This document shows, piece after piece, positions 1-6,555 of a stretch of DNA of 11,413 bases. The DNA is taken from contig CALGYY010000155.1 in assembly GCA_937934705.1 (NCBI GenBank), positions 1-11,413 of the forward strand. Reading direction: 5' to 3'. This stretch comes from an uncultured Bacteroidota bacterium (GTDB taxonomy: Bacteria > Bacteroidota > Bacteroidia > Bacteroidales > CAIWKO01). The first letter of the stretch is position 1; every line of letters begins with the position of its first letter. Both the position numbers and the translations under genes were made by a program. Below the pieces are notes generated by a model, which worked only from the letters and a program-made list of their open reading frames with translations, had not been told where the DNA came from and searched no databases.

Positions 1-285
1 CACGCCGGCAAAATAATCCTTCAGTTTGTGGTCGTCTGATTTAGGATCCATGGGCTTACCCCCCGATTCCTTCTCGAAGATCTTTTTGAAAACCTCTTTC
101 AGGGGGACTTCCTTGTCGTCAGTATAAATGCTGATCTCTTCAAGATTACTGATTTTATCTGAAGCATACACGGGAATCCTTTTCCTGTCAAGCATGCTTT
201 CAACGATCAGGCCGTTCCTCGTTTTCGAAACTACCTTAAACAGGCCGCTTTTGCCTGATACCGAAAGAATTTCCTTTAAATCCAT
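1..285 (-). CDS. DUF5606 family protein, 5' part (runs off the window)
   Basis: The reverse strand reads ATG at 285-283 and stays open for 95 codons to the window edge, so the C-terminus is missing. The protein begins MDLKEILSVSGKSGLFKVVS and continues with a NGLIVES segment, a KRIPVYASDKIS segment, LEEISIYT and PLKEVFKKI. From memory this pattern matches DUF5606, a small Bacteroidota family of unknown function whose members are about 120-150 residues long. I see no signal peptide or membrane segment, so it is probably cytoplasmic. It is divergent from the methyltransferase gene and has its own TAnnTTTG box at 310-303. I do not know its function and the neighbours do not reveal one. The family call is by eye; confidence that it is a real gene is high. 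Confidence 0.85.
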   Translation of the reverse strand, partial: MDLKEILSVSGKSGLFKVVSKTRNGLIVESMLDRKRIPVYASDKISNLEEISIYTDDKEVPLKEVFKKIFEKESGGKPMDPKSDDHKLKDYFAGV

Positions 286-302
286 AAGGGGTTATTTTGC
301 TG

Positions 303-310
303 CAAAATTA
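303..310 (-). promoter_or_regulatory. Bacteroidota-type -7 box for the DUF5606 gene
   Basis: On the minus strand this reads TAATTTTG, an exact TAnnTTTG match, 17 bases upstream of the ATG at 285. No clear TTG -33 box is seen at the usual distance. The 5' leader would be very short. Confidence 0.5.
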
Positions 311-401
311 ATCAATTTCACAAAATATATGGAAAGAACTCAGGTTTTCATGCCCGGGGTGACTTGTCGGGCAAAAGCCATTCGCCCTCCCGATCTTTTT
401 A

Positions 402-409
402 TATCTTTG
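402..409 (+). promoter_or_regulatory. Bacteroidota-type -7 box for the polysaccharide module
   Basis: TATCTTTG matches TAnnTTTG and lies 17 bases before the methyltransferase ATG at 427. The expected -33 position around 380 offers only a weak TTC. A TTG at 364-366 is too far away. Together with the divergent box at 303-310 this makes 286-426 a two-way promoter region with no gene in it. Confidence 0.45.
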
Positions 410-426
410 CGCCCTCTTTATAAGGT

Positions 427-1167
427 ATGAAGAACTTCGTTAAACGCTTGTTGCAGGGGTTGCTCGGTTGGGAGAATTATCTGTTCCTTTTTGCACGGTA
501 TATTATTGCCACGCTGAAATGTAACCGCAAAGAGGGAGACTTTCTTCATTTTGCAGGCATGCTGAAAGACGGGGACACCGTGCTTGATATCGGGGCAAAT
601 ATCGGCGCAATGAGTGTTCACCTTGCCCGCAAACTTCCGCATAGCCGGATCTGGGCTTTTGAACCCATACCGGTGAATGTAAAAACGTTTAAACGGGTGA
701 TCAGGCATTTTGCCCTTAACAATGTTACACTTGTTGAACAGGCACTTGGGGATCATACGGGCGAGGTGGAAATGGTCCTCCCTGTGCAACATAAAGCCAA
801 ATTGCATGGTCTGAGCCATGTGGTTCATGAAAGTATCAGTGATTTTAATTCAGGGCAGCATTTTAAGGTAAAAATGGCGCGGCTGGATGATTATCCCGGC
901 TTGCGTGATGCTCCATCCATAAGCGGGATCAAGCTGGATGTTGAGAACTTTGAATATTTTGTGCTCAAAGGCGCTATTGAACTGTTGAAGCGGCACAAAC
1001 CAATCATTTATGCCGAATTGTGGGACAATCAGAACCGCCAGAACTGCTTCGCCCTCATGAAGAGCATTGGCTACAGCATAAAGGTACTCAACCGGGAGGG
1101 GTTGACCCATTTTGATCCTGAAAAACATTCAAATCAGAACTTTTTTTTCACGCCAGAAAGCCAGTAA
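427..1167 (+). CDS. FkbM family methyltransferase
   Basis: A 246-residue protein with a class I S-adenosylmethionine-dependent methyltransferase fold. Motif I is VLDIGANIGAMSV at residues 52-64. AFEPIP at 77-82 carries the acidic residue expected to hold the SAM ribose. GIKLDVENFE at 167-176 corresponds to the family's usual IDVEG(F/Y)E signature, with Asn174 in place of the usual Gly. Family members typically O-methylate sugars or polyketides. Next to a flippase, chain-length regulators and a polymerase/ligase, it most likely methylates a surface glycan or its lipid-linked precursor in the cytoplasm; that substrate is inferred. The hydrophobic stretch near residues 18-30 is short and may be a membrane-association helix. 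The ATG at 427 fits the -7 box at 402-409, and the next gene starts 6 bp after the stop. Confidence 0.88.
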   Translation: MKNFVKRLLQGLLGWENYLFLFARYIIATLKCNRKEGDFLHFAGMLKDGDTVLDIGANIGAMSVHLARKLPHSRIWAFEPIPVNVKTFKRVIRHFALNNVTLVEQALGDHTGEVEMVLPVQHKAKLHGLSHVVHESISDFNSGQHFKVKMARLDDYPGLRDAPSISGIKLDVENFEYFVLKGAIELLKRHKPIIYAELWDNQNRQNCFALMKSIGYSIKVLNREGLTHFDPEKHSNQNFFFTPESQ

Positions 1168-1173
1168 GTCTGC

Positions 1174-2652
1174 ATGCAGAGGAAATTTATCATCAACCTG
1201 CTTATCCTGCTCTTCCTGAATCTGCTTATCAAGCCGTTCTGGATACTGGGGATCGACCGCTCGGTACAGAACGTCGTGGGGGCAGCTGACTATGGGTTCT
1301 ATTTTGCCATATTCAATTTTACTTTTCTTTTCAATATCCTGCTGGATTTTGGCATTACCAATTTCAATAACCGTAACATAGCGCAGAACCACCAGCTCCT
1401 TAATAAGCATTTTTCCAGCATCCTCGTGCTCAAAATGATGCTCTTTGTTTTTTATTGCATCATTTCGCTGGGGGCCGGACTGCTGATCGGTTACGACAGC
1501 CAGCAAATGAAAATGCTTGGACTACTGGGATTCAATCAATTCCTGATTTCCTTTATTCTGTATCTGAGATCAAATATCTCGGGCTTGCATTATTTCAAAA
1601 CAGACAGCCTCCTGTCCGTCCTTGACCGTGCCCTGATGATCGTGATTTGCGGGATTCTTTTGTGGGGTAATGTTACCAGTACGCCTTTCCGTATCGAATG
1701 GTTCATCTATTCCCAAACCGCAGCTTATTTGCTGACCGCATTGGTGGCTTTTCTGGTCGTTGTCCGCAAAGCCAGGTTCAGCAGATTGAAATGGAACCGC
1801 CCTTTCTTTTTCATGATTATCAAGAAAAGCTTTCCGTTTGCCATTTTAGTCCTGCTGATGGCTTTTTATAACAGGATTGACTCTGTGATGCTGGAGCGCC
1901 TGCTTCCGGGACGGGAGGGAGAGGAGCAGGCCGGGATATATGCATCAGCGTACCGCCTGCTGGATGCGACCAATATGATCGCCTACCTTTTTTCAGTGAT
2001 CCTCCTGCCCATGTTTGCACGTATGCTGAAATTCAGGGAATCGGTTGAAAAACTGGCCAGGCTTTCATTTACCCTTCTGTTTGTATTGAGCGTAATTGTT
2101 GCCATGACCTCCTTCTTCTATAGCAAGGAGATCATGACCCTGCTTTATCCTCAGCATGCAGATGAGACTCTTGAGGTTTTCAGGGCGAGAATTGATCAGA
2201 CTTCGGTCATTTTCGGCCTGCTGATGGCTGGCTTTATCCCGATATCGACCACCTATGTTTTTGGAACATTACTTACTTCCAACGGAAACCTGAAACAATT
2301 GAATATCGTTGCCGGGTGCGGTATGGTGCTGAATATCAGTCTGAATTTCATTCTGATCCCCTGGTACAAATCCATCGGTTCTGCTTATGCCAGTCTGCTG
2401 ACCCAATTTCTGACGGCTATTGTGCAGGTCATCATCGTTCAGATTATCTTCCGTTTCAGAACGGATAAAATCTATCTGTTTAAACTGTCAGGTTTCATCG
2501 TGATAAGCCTTCTCACCGGATGGATGGCCAGAATGCTGGAGCTTAACTGGATGCTGGGTATCCTGATCATCGGTGGCAACGCCTTGCTTTTTGTTGCACT
2601 GGTTCGCCTGTTGTCACTACGATCGCTCTTCAATCTCTTCAAACGGCAATGA
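1174..2652 (+). CDS. Polysaccharide flippase (Wzx/MOP family)
   Basis: A 492-residue, very hydrophobic protein with about 12-14 membrane segments by eye, the normal size for polysaccharide flippases of the MOP (MATE-like) superfamily. Family-like features are the N-terminal helix followed by GFYFAIFNFTFLFNILLDFG (41-60) leading into ITNFNNRNIAQN, and FYNRIDSVML (231-240), where Arg234 and Asp236 sit in a membrane segment. Such proteins move undecaprenyl-diphosphate-linked glycan units from the inner to the outer face of the cytoplasmic membrane. It follows the methyltransferase gene by 6 bp, so the two are probably cotranscribed. It precedes chain-length and polymerase/ligase genes, giving a Wzx/Wzy-like set. 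Another MOP substrate is possible because sequence alone does not fix the cargo. Length and reading frame look intact. Confidence 0.88.
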   Translation: MQRKFIINLLILLFLNLLIKPFWILGIDRSVQNVVGAADYGFYFAIFNFTFLFNILLDFGITNFNNRNIAQNHQLLNKHFSSILVLKMMLFVFYCIISLGAGLLIGYDSQQMKMLGLLGFNQFLISFILYLRSNISGLHYFKTDSLLSVLDRALMIVICGILLWGNVTSTPFRIEWFIYSQTAAYLLTALVAFLVVVRKARFSRLKWNRPFFFMIIKKSFPFAILVLLMAFYNRIDSVMLERLLPGREGEEQAGIYASAYRLLDATNMIAYLFSVILLPMFARMLKFRESVEKLARLSFTLLFVLSVIVAMTSFFYSKEIMTLLYPQHADETLEVFRARIDQTSVIFGLLMAGFIPISTTYVFGTLLTSNGNLKQLNIVAGCGMVLNISLNFILIPWYKSIGSAYASLLTQFLTAIVQVIIVQIIFRFRTDKIYLFKLSGFIVISLLTGWMARMLELNWMLGILIIGGNALLFVALVRLLSLRSLFNLFKRQ

Positions 2653-2668
2653 ACCGGACATAGAATAT

Positions 2669-2688
2669 GATTCACAGAATGTGTAATC
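2669..2688 (+). other. Small imperfect hairpin after the flippase gene
   Basis: GATTCACA and TGTGTAATC can pair with one bulged T around a GAA loop, 17 bases after the flippase stop codon. No T-run follows, so it does not look like an intrinsic terminator. It could be a 3'-end stabilising stem or chance. Confidence 0.25.
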
Positions 2689-2728
2689 TAAGGACGAAAA
2701 TACAGCCTGATCCGGACCTTTCAAAAAA

Positions 2729-2761
2729 TTGCAGGCATCTGAGAAGTTTTTTTTACATTTG
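2729..2761 (+). promoter_or_regulatory. Bacteroidota-type promoter before the Wzz pair
   Basis: A TTG at 2729-2731 is followed after 22 bases by TACATTTG at 2754-2761, an exact TAnnTTTG box. This is close to the phylum's sigma-factor consensus, with a slightly long spacer. The ATG at 2789 lies 27 bases beyond the box. The Wzz and polymerase/ligase genes may therefore be transcribed separately from the methyltransferase and flippase genes. Confidence 0.5.
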
Positions 2762-2788
2762 CCGGGCTTTTGAATCACTGACGGAAAA

Positions 2789-3823
2789 ATGAATCAGAAC
2801 CGGAAAGACGAATTCAACACAACCAACTTCCTCCTTTTTCTGTTAAAATGGTGGAAACCGCTGCTCATTGTGGCTGTGGTGTCTGCAGTTGCATCAGCCG
2901 GATTTTCTTTTTTAATTACACCCAAGTACAAGTCCATCGTTGTACTTTTCCCCACCTCCACCAACGCTATTTCCAAAGCAATTCTGGCAGATAATTTCGG
3001 GCCCAAGCAGGATATTCTGGAATTTGGTGAGGAAGAACAGGCTGAACAGCTCCTGCAGATCCTGAATTCAAACGAGATCCGTTCCAGGGTAATTGAAAAG
3101 TTCGACCTGATGAGTCATTATAATATTGATCCCAACAGTCCATTCAAAATGACTGAGCTGATCAGTGAGTATAATGATAATATCACCTTCAGGCGTACCG
3201 AATACATGGCGGTAGAGATCTCTGTGATGGATAAGGATCCTCAAATGGCAGCGGATATTGCCAATACGGTAGCTGACCTGCTGGATACCGTCAAGAACAG
3301 AATGCAGAAAGAAAGGGCGGTCAAGGCTTTCAAGATTGTTGAGAGCGAGTATAATATGCTGAAAGCGGAGATCAAGCAACTGGAGGATTCTCTGAACGCT
3401 CTCAGGGTCATGGGAATCAATGATTACGAAACACAAGCCGAAGCCTATAATGTACAACTTGCAATCGCCCTCTCCAAGAACAATACAGCCGGTGTTAAAG
3501 CCATAGAAGAGAGAATTAAGATCCTGGGAGAATATGGAGGTATCTATGTGTCCCTCAGATCACAACTGGAGTATGACAAGGAGCAGCTCAGTAAGGTGAA
3601 AAACAAATATGATGAGGCCAAAATTGACGCTCAGGAAACTTTACCGGCAAAATTTGTAGTTGACAGAGCTTTTAAAGCAGAAAAGAAAAGTTATCCTGTA
3701 CGCTGGATTATCGTTGCGGTTTCAACGATTGCTGCAATGTTACTGGCTGTACTGGTATTAATAGTTTTAGAAAGTTTCAGAAAAAAAAAAGTGGCCCGTG
3801 GGATTTCCGCAACGACTTCCTGA
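2789..3823 (+). CDS. Wzz/GumC-like chain-length determinant, first of a tandem pair
   Basis: A 344-residue polysaccharide co-polymerase. The layout is typical: a short cytoplasmic N-terminus, TM1 at about 24-43, the post-TM motif PKYKS at 45-49, a mostly helical periplasmic region with a coiled-coil-like stretch around 170-210, then YPVRW at 302-306 and TM2 to about 327. Such proteins set the length of glycans made by a Wzy-type polymerase. No Walker motifs follow TM2, so this is not a fused tyrosine autokinase. After TM2 the gene enters ten A's (3781-3790), continues as VARGISATTS and stops. In the -1 frame the sequence instead stays open into the next, paralogous gene. The 344-residue form is therefore either a real short product or an artefact of a frameshift. 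Its own promoter-like sequence is at 2729-2761. Confidence 0.87.
   Translation: MNQNRKDEFNTTNFLLFLLKWWKPLLIVAVVSAVASAGFSFLITPKYKSIVVLFPTSTNAISKAILADNFGPKQDILEFGEEEQAEQLLQILNSNEIRSRVIEKFDLMSHYNIDPNSPFKMTELISEYNDNITFRRTEYMAVEISVMDKDPQMAADIANTVADLLDTVKNRMQKERAVKAFKIVESEYNMLKAEIKQLEDSLNALRVMGINDYETQAEAYNVQLAIALSKNNTAGVKAIEERIKILGEYGGIYVSLRSQLEYDKEQLSKVKNKYDEAKIDAQETLPAKFVVDRAFKAEKKSYPVRWIIVAVSTIAAMLLAVLVLIVLESFRKKKVARGISATTS
3781..3790 (+). other. A10 tract, candidate frameshift or slippage site
   Basis: Ten consecutive A's lie just after TM2 of the first Wzz protein, read in the zero frame as AGA AAA AAA AAA GTG. The tract contains an A_AAA_AAA heptamer in the correct phase for -1 slippage. It is also long enough for RNA polymerase slippage. 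A -1 shift (or one extra A in the RNA) enters an open frame that runs through the linker and the whole second Wzz gene to 5016. A sequencing or assembly miscount in the homopolymer would look the same. Confidence 0.5.
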
Positions 3824-4038
3824 CACTCCGTCTGTGGAGTGAGGAAGACGAATTTGAAATCAGCGAAGATGTTGATAAGACGGATGATGGCAAAGCAAAG
3901 CAGGCCCCGGAAGAGAAAAGAAAAGTAAGAATTAGCCCAGTTCCTGCCCTGTCATTATTCGGGGAAGCAGACAAGAAAGAGCAGAAAAGGGGTACTGCAG
4001 ATACTTATGATGAATATTACGACGAAACGGACGAGTTT
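3790..4038 (+). other. Open hydrophilic linker joining the two Wzz reading frames
   Basis: This stretch lies between the two Wzz genes. In the frame of the second gene it is open for 83 codons with no ATG, GTG or TTG, so it cannot be translated from a standard start of its own. The deduced peptide begins SGPWDFRNDFLTLRLWSEED and then becomes rich in Asp, Glu and Lys, ending DEYYDETDEF directly before the Met at 4039. The final DEF aligns with KDEF near the N-terminus of the first Wzz protein, which suggests that real coding sequence extends upstream of 4039. Because both Wzz termini face the cytoplasm, a cytoplasmic linker is topologically consistent. Translation of this stretch is inferred. 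Confidence 0.5.
3824..3841 (+). other. Perfect 6-bp hairpin just after the first Wzz stop codon
   Basis: CACTCC and GGAGTG flank a GTCTGT loop, starting on the base after the TGA at 3821-3823. No T-run follows, so it is not a canonical terminator. It lies 33 bases past the A10 tract, further than the usual spacer for a frameshift-stimulating stem. Its role is unclear. Confidence 0.35.
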
Positions 4039-5016
4039 ATGAACTCCTTCTTTAATAGCGGCAATCTGATTCAACTGATCATACGGTACAAACTCCCGAT
4101 TATTATCGTTGCAGTCGTAGCTGTGGGCTTATCCGTGCTGTTCTCTTCTCCTTTGTTCATCAGACCGAAATATAAATCATTCGCGGTAGTCTACCCGAGC
4201 AACCTGATTCCTTATTCTTCGGAAACGCCCACCGAACAAATGCTTCAACTGTTCAAGTCAGAGGATATCATGATGAACATGATTGACAGCTTCAACCTGG
4301 CCACCCACTACGGAATTGATACCGCAAGCCCGCAGGCAGTTACCCGTATGAAGAAGGAGTTGTCTGATAACATCAGCATACGCAAAACAGAATATGAGTC
4401 TATCGTTGTTGAAGCCTATGATCACGAGCCACAGATGGCCTGTAATATGGTTTCAGCCATGGTCAACCTCTTCAATCTGAAAGCCAGGCAGCTGCAGAGG
4501 GAAAAAACGGCCGAGGTAGTGAAGATCTACAAAGTTCAACTGGACAACAAACAGAGCCAGATCGATTCCGTACAGGAAAGGTTAAGGGTCCTCCGGGAAG
4601 ACTACAATATTTTTGACTTCAATATCCAACTGAAGGAATACACCAGAGCATACCTGTCAGCTGTGAATACAGGAAAAGGGAAGGTGCCGGTGTATGATTC
4701 TATGTTCTCCAATCTGGGACGTTACGGGGGAGAGTACCTTTTCCTGGGAGGTTATGTGGCCAGCCTGGCTACTTCCTATAACGAGATTAAGGCTGAATAC
4801 GACCAGGCCGTCAGTGATCTGACCAAGGAACTGACTTATGCCAATATCGTAACCAGTCCTTATGTGGCCGACAGCAAAGCGTACCCTATCCGTTGGCTGA
4901 TTGTGCTGGTGACGACCATCTCCAGCCTTCTGTTGACTCTGATCGTGATTTCGGTCATCGAACGGAAGCGGCTCAGAAAGCTGGATGTCCGTGAGAATTC
5001 GCCCGATGGAAAATAA
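4039..5016 (+). CDS. Wzz/GumC-like chain-length determinant, second of a tandem pair
   Basis: From the only ATG available this is 325 residues and clearly paralogous to the preceding protein. Shared elements include RPKYKS after TM1 (TM1 about 20-41), a THYGID segment followed by an RKTEY segment, EPQMA, a coiled-coil-like stretch before the middle of the protein, and YPIRW at 282-286 leading into TM2 (287-307). The C-terminus is a short basic tail with no kinase domain. The likely role is control of glycan chain length together with the polymerase/ligase gene that overlaps its 3' end. The start is uncertain: the same frame is open back through a 249-base linker to the A10 tract, no ribosome binding site is visible at 4039, and the codons just before the ATG resemble the N-terminus of the first paralogue. 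The natural product may be the C-terminal half of a 742-residue fusion. Confidence 0.82.
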   Translation: MNSFFNSGNLIQLIIRYKLPIIIVAVVAVGLSVLFSSPLFIRPKYKSFAVVYPSNLIPYSSETPTEQMLQLFKSEDIMMNMIDSFNLATHYGIDTASPQAVTRMKKELSDNISIRKTEYESIVVEAYDHEPQMACNMVSAMVNLFNLKARQLQREKTAEVVKIYKVQLDNKQSQIDSVQERLRVLREDYNIFDFNIQLKEYTRAYLSAVNTGKGKVPVYDSMFSNLGRYGGEYLFLGGYVASLATSYNEIKAEYDQAVSDLTKELTYANIVTSPYVADSKAYPIRWLIVLVTTISSLLLTLIVISVIERKRLRKLDVRENSPDGK

Positions 5017-6517
5017 GCTTTCTGCAATCACCGAAAAGCGGAAACTGAAATGGGTTTACATTCTCAGTGCAGTTTTCGTTTTACTGAACGTTGTTTTCAT
5101 TGTCAACGAATTCTTCTGGTTTTCTCTGCTGCCTATCGCACTACTTATTCTGGTCATGTTCTTTTTCGCATTGGACCGATTGCTGCTGTTCATCACTTTT
5201 CTGACACCTATTGCCATCAACATTGAAGATTTCAATAATAATGTAGCGCTCTCACTACCTACAGAACCGCTGCTCTTTGGCATACTCTGCCTGTTCTTCG
5301 TCAAAGTGATTTTCGACAAGGAGCTTATCCCCGGAAAACTGATCAGGCATCCGGTCAGCATCGCCATTCTGATTTATTTGCTGTGGATGTTGATTACCAG
5401 TATTACCAGTGAGTTGCCCCTGGTATCCTTCAAATTTCTGATCGCACGTCTGTGGTTCATCATCCCCTTTTATTTTCTGATGACTTTGGTGTTCAGGAAA
5501 ATCAGGTTCATTAAAGTCAATGCCTGGATGTATACACTTCCCCTGATCGGCGTGATCGCTTTTTCAACCTATAACCTGATTATTTGGGGGTTTGATGAAA
5601 ACGCCGCACACTGGGTCATGTCCCCGTTCTACAACGACCACACAGCCTACGGTGCTGCCATTGCCCTGTTCGTTCCTGTGATCTTTGCCCTGATGTTTCT
5701 CAACCGAACCGGCAAGACAGAACGCTGGCTTCTTTTTGCAGCTTTCATTATACTATTAACCGGCCTGATCCTTTCTTACAGCCGCGCTGCATGGATCAGT
5801 GTGATTGCCTGTCTGGCCGTGGCCATAGCCTTCATTCTGAAGATCCGCTTCCGCTGGGTGATGGTCATCTTCCTGGTTCTTGCAGGACTGTTTTACAGCT
5901 TTGAACAGCAGATTTTCTGGAAGCTTGAGAAAAACAAACAGGATGCTTCTGTGAATATTGCCGAGCACGTGCAATCCATCTCCAACATTTCTTCGGATGC
6001 GTCTAACCTTGAACGCCTGAACCGATGGAATGCAGCGATCCGGATGTTTGAGCAACGACCATTCTGGGGATGGGGTCCCGGCACCTATCAGTTCCTCTAT
6101 GCACCATACCAGCTTTCAAAAGACAAAACCATTATTTCAACCAATGCCGGTGATCGGGGGAATGCCCACTCTGAATACATTGGGCCCATGACTGAACAGG
6201 GGATTCCGGGATTGCTTACTGTTCTGGGCATTCTGGGAACCGTTATCTGGACAACGGTGAGGGTTTGGAAAAGGGCAGTCAGCAGGGATGTGAGGATCAT
6301 TGCGCTGGCATTCTTCCTGGGACTCGTTACTTATTATACGCATGGTATACTGAATAATTTCCTTGATACCGACAAGGCTTCAGTTCCTTTCTGGGCTTTC
6401 ATTGCTGTAATTGTTTCGCTTGACCTGTTCCAGGAAAAGCGGAAAGATCTGTGCGAAGAGAAAACTGTTGAACAGCCGGAACAGGATAAAAACTCCGGAA
6501 AAACTTCAGAATCCTAA
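5006..6517 (+). CDS. O-antigen polymerase/ligase family membrane protein (Wzy/WaaL type)
   Basis: 503 residues from the ATG at 5006 (MENKLSA). An in-frame ATG at 4985 would add seven residues; 5006 is preferred because it gives only an 11-base overlap with the second Wzz gene. About 12 membrane segments are visible. The Wzy_C-type signature is present: SYSRAAW at 257-263, then a large periplasmic loop with RWNAAIRMFEQRPFWGWGPG at 340-359 and NAHSEY at 386-391, whose His388 fits the conserved loop histidine of this family. Members either polymerise glycan repeat units or ligate glycans to lipid A-core or proteins in the periplasm. Sequence alone does not separate these roles, but adjacent chain-length regulators favour a polymerase. 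The C-terminal 30 or so residues are polar and rich in Glu and Lys. It ends convergently with the LpxD-like gene. Confidence 0.87.
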   Translation: MENKLSAITEKRKLKWVYILSAVFVLLNVVFIVNEFFWFSLLPIALLILVMFFFALDRLLLFITFLTPIAINIEDFNNNVALSLPTEPLLFGILCLFFVKVIFDKELIPGKLIRHPVSIAILIYLLWMLITSITSELPLVSFKFLIARLWFIIPFYFLMTLVFRKIRFIKVNAWMYTLPLIGVIAFSTYNLIIWGFDENAAHWVMSPFYNDHTAYGAAIALFVPVIFALMFLNRTGKTERWLLFAAFIILLTGLILSYSRAAWISVIACLAVAIAFILKIRFRWVMVIFLVLAGLFYSFEQQIFWKLEKNKQDASVNIAEHVQSISNISSDASNLERLNRWNAAIRMFEQRPFWGWGPGTYQFLYAPYQLSKDKTIISTNAGDRGNAHSEYIGPMTEQGIPGLLTVLGILGTVIWTTVRVWKRAVSRDVRIIALAFFLGLVTYYTHGILNNFLDTDKASVPFWAFIAVIVSLDLFQEKRKDLCEEKTVEQPEQDKNSGKTSES

Positions 6518-6531
6518 GACAGGAAAACAAT

Positions 6532-6555
6532 CGTTGAGACGAGCCCGGATCAACG
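6532..6555 (-). terminator. Possible weak terminator of the lpxD-like/efp operon
   Basis: CGTTGA and TCAACG form a perfect 6-bp stem around a 12-base loop in the gap between two convergent genes. On the minus strand the stem overlaps the LpxD-like stop codon and is followed by ATTGTTTT. The loop is long and the T-run is broken, so the call is weak. Confidence 0.25.

Noticed and set aside
418..828. A 136-codon open frame on the minus strand
   Set aside because: It lies opposite the FkbM methyltransferase coding sequence, shows no recognisable domain, and its composition is what a mirrored coding frame gives.
2669..2688. Hairpin after the flippase gene as an intrinsic terminator
   Set aside because: The stem is short and bulged and no T-run follows, so termination is not supported.
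3777..3974. A 65-codon minus-strand frame across the Wzz linker
   Set aside because: It has low-complexity serine-rich composition and no family resemblance. The plus-strand linker frame fits its neighbours better.
2789..5016. Wzz genes as tyrosine autokinases (Wzc/BY-kinase)
   Set aside because: Neither protein has a cytoplasmic Walker A/B domain or a tyrosine cluster after its second membrane segment.
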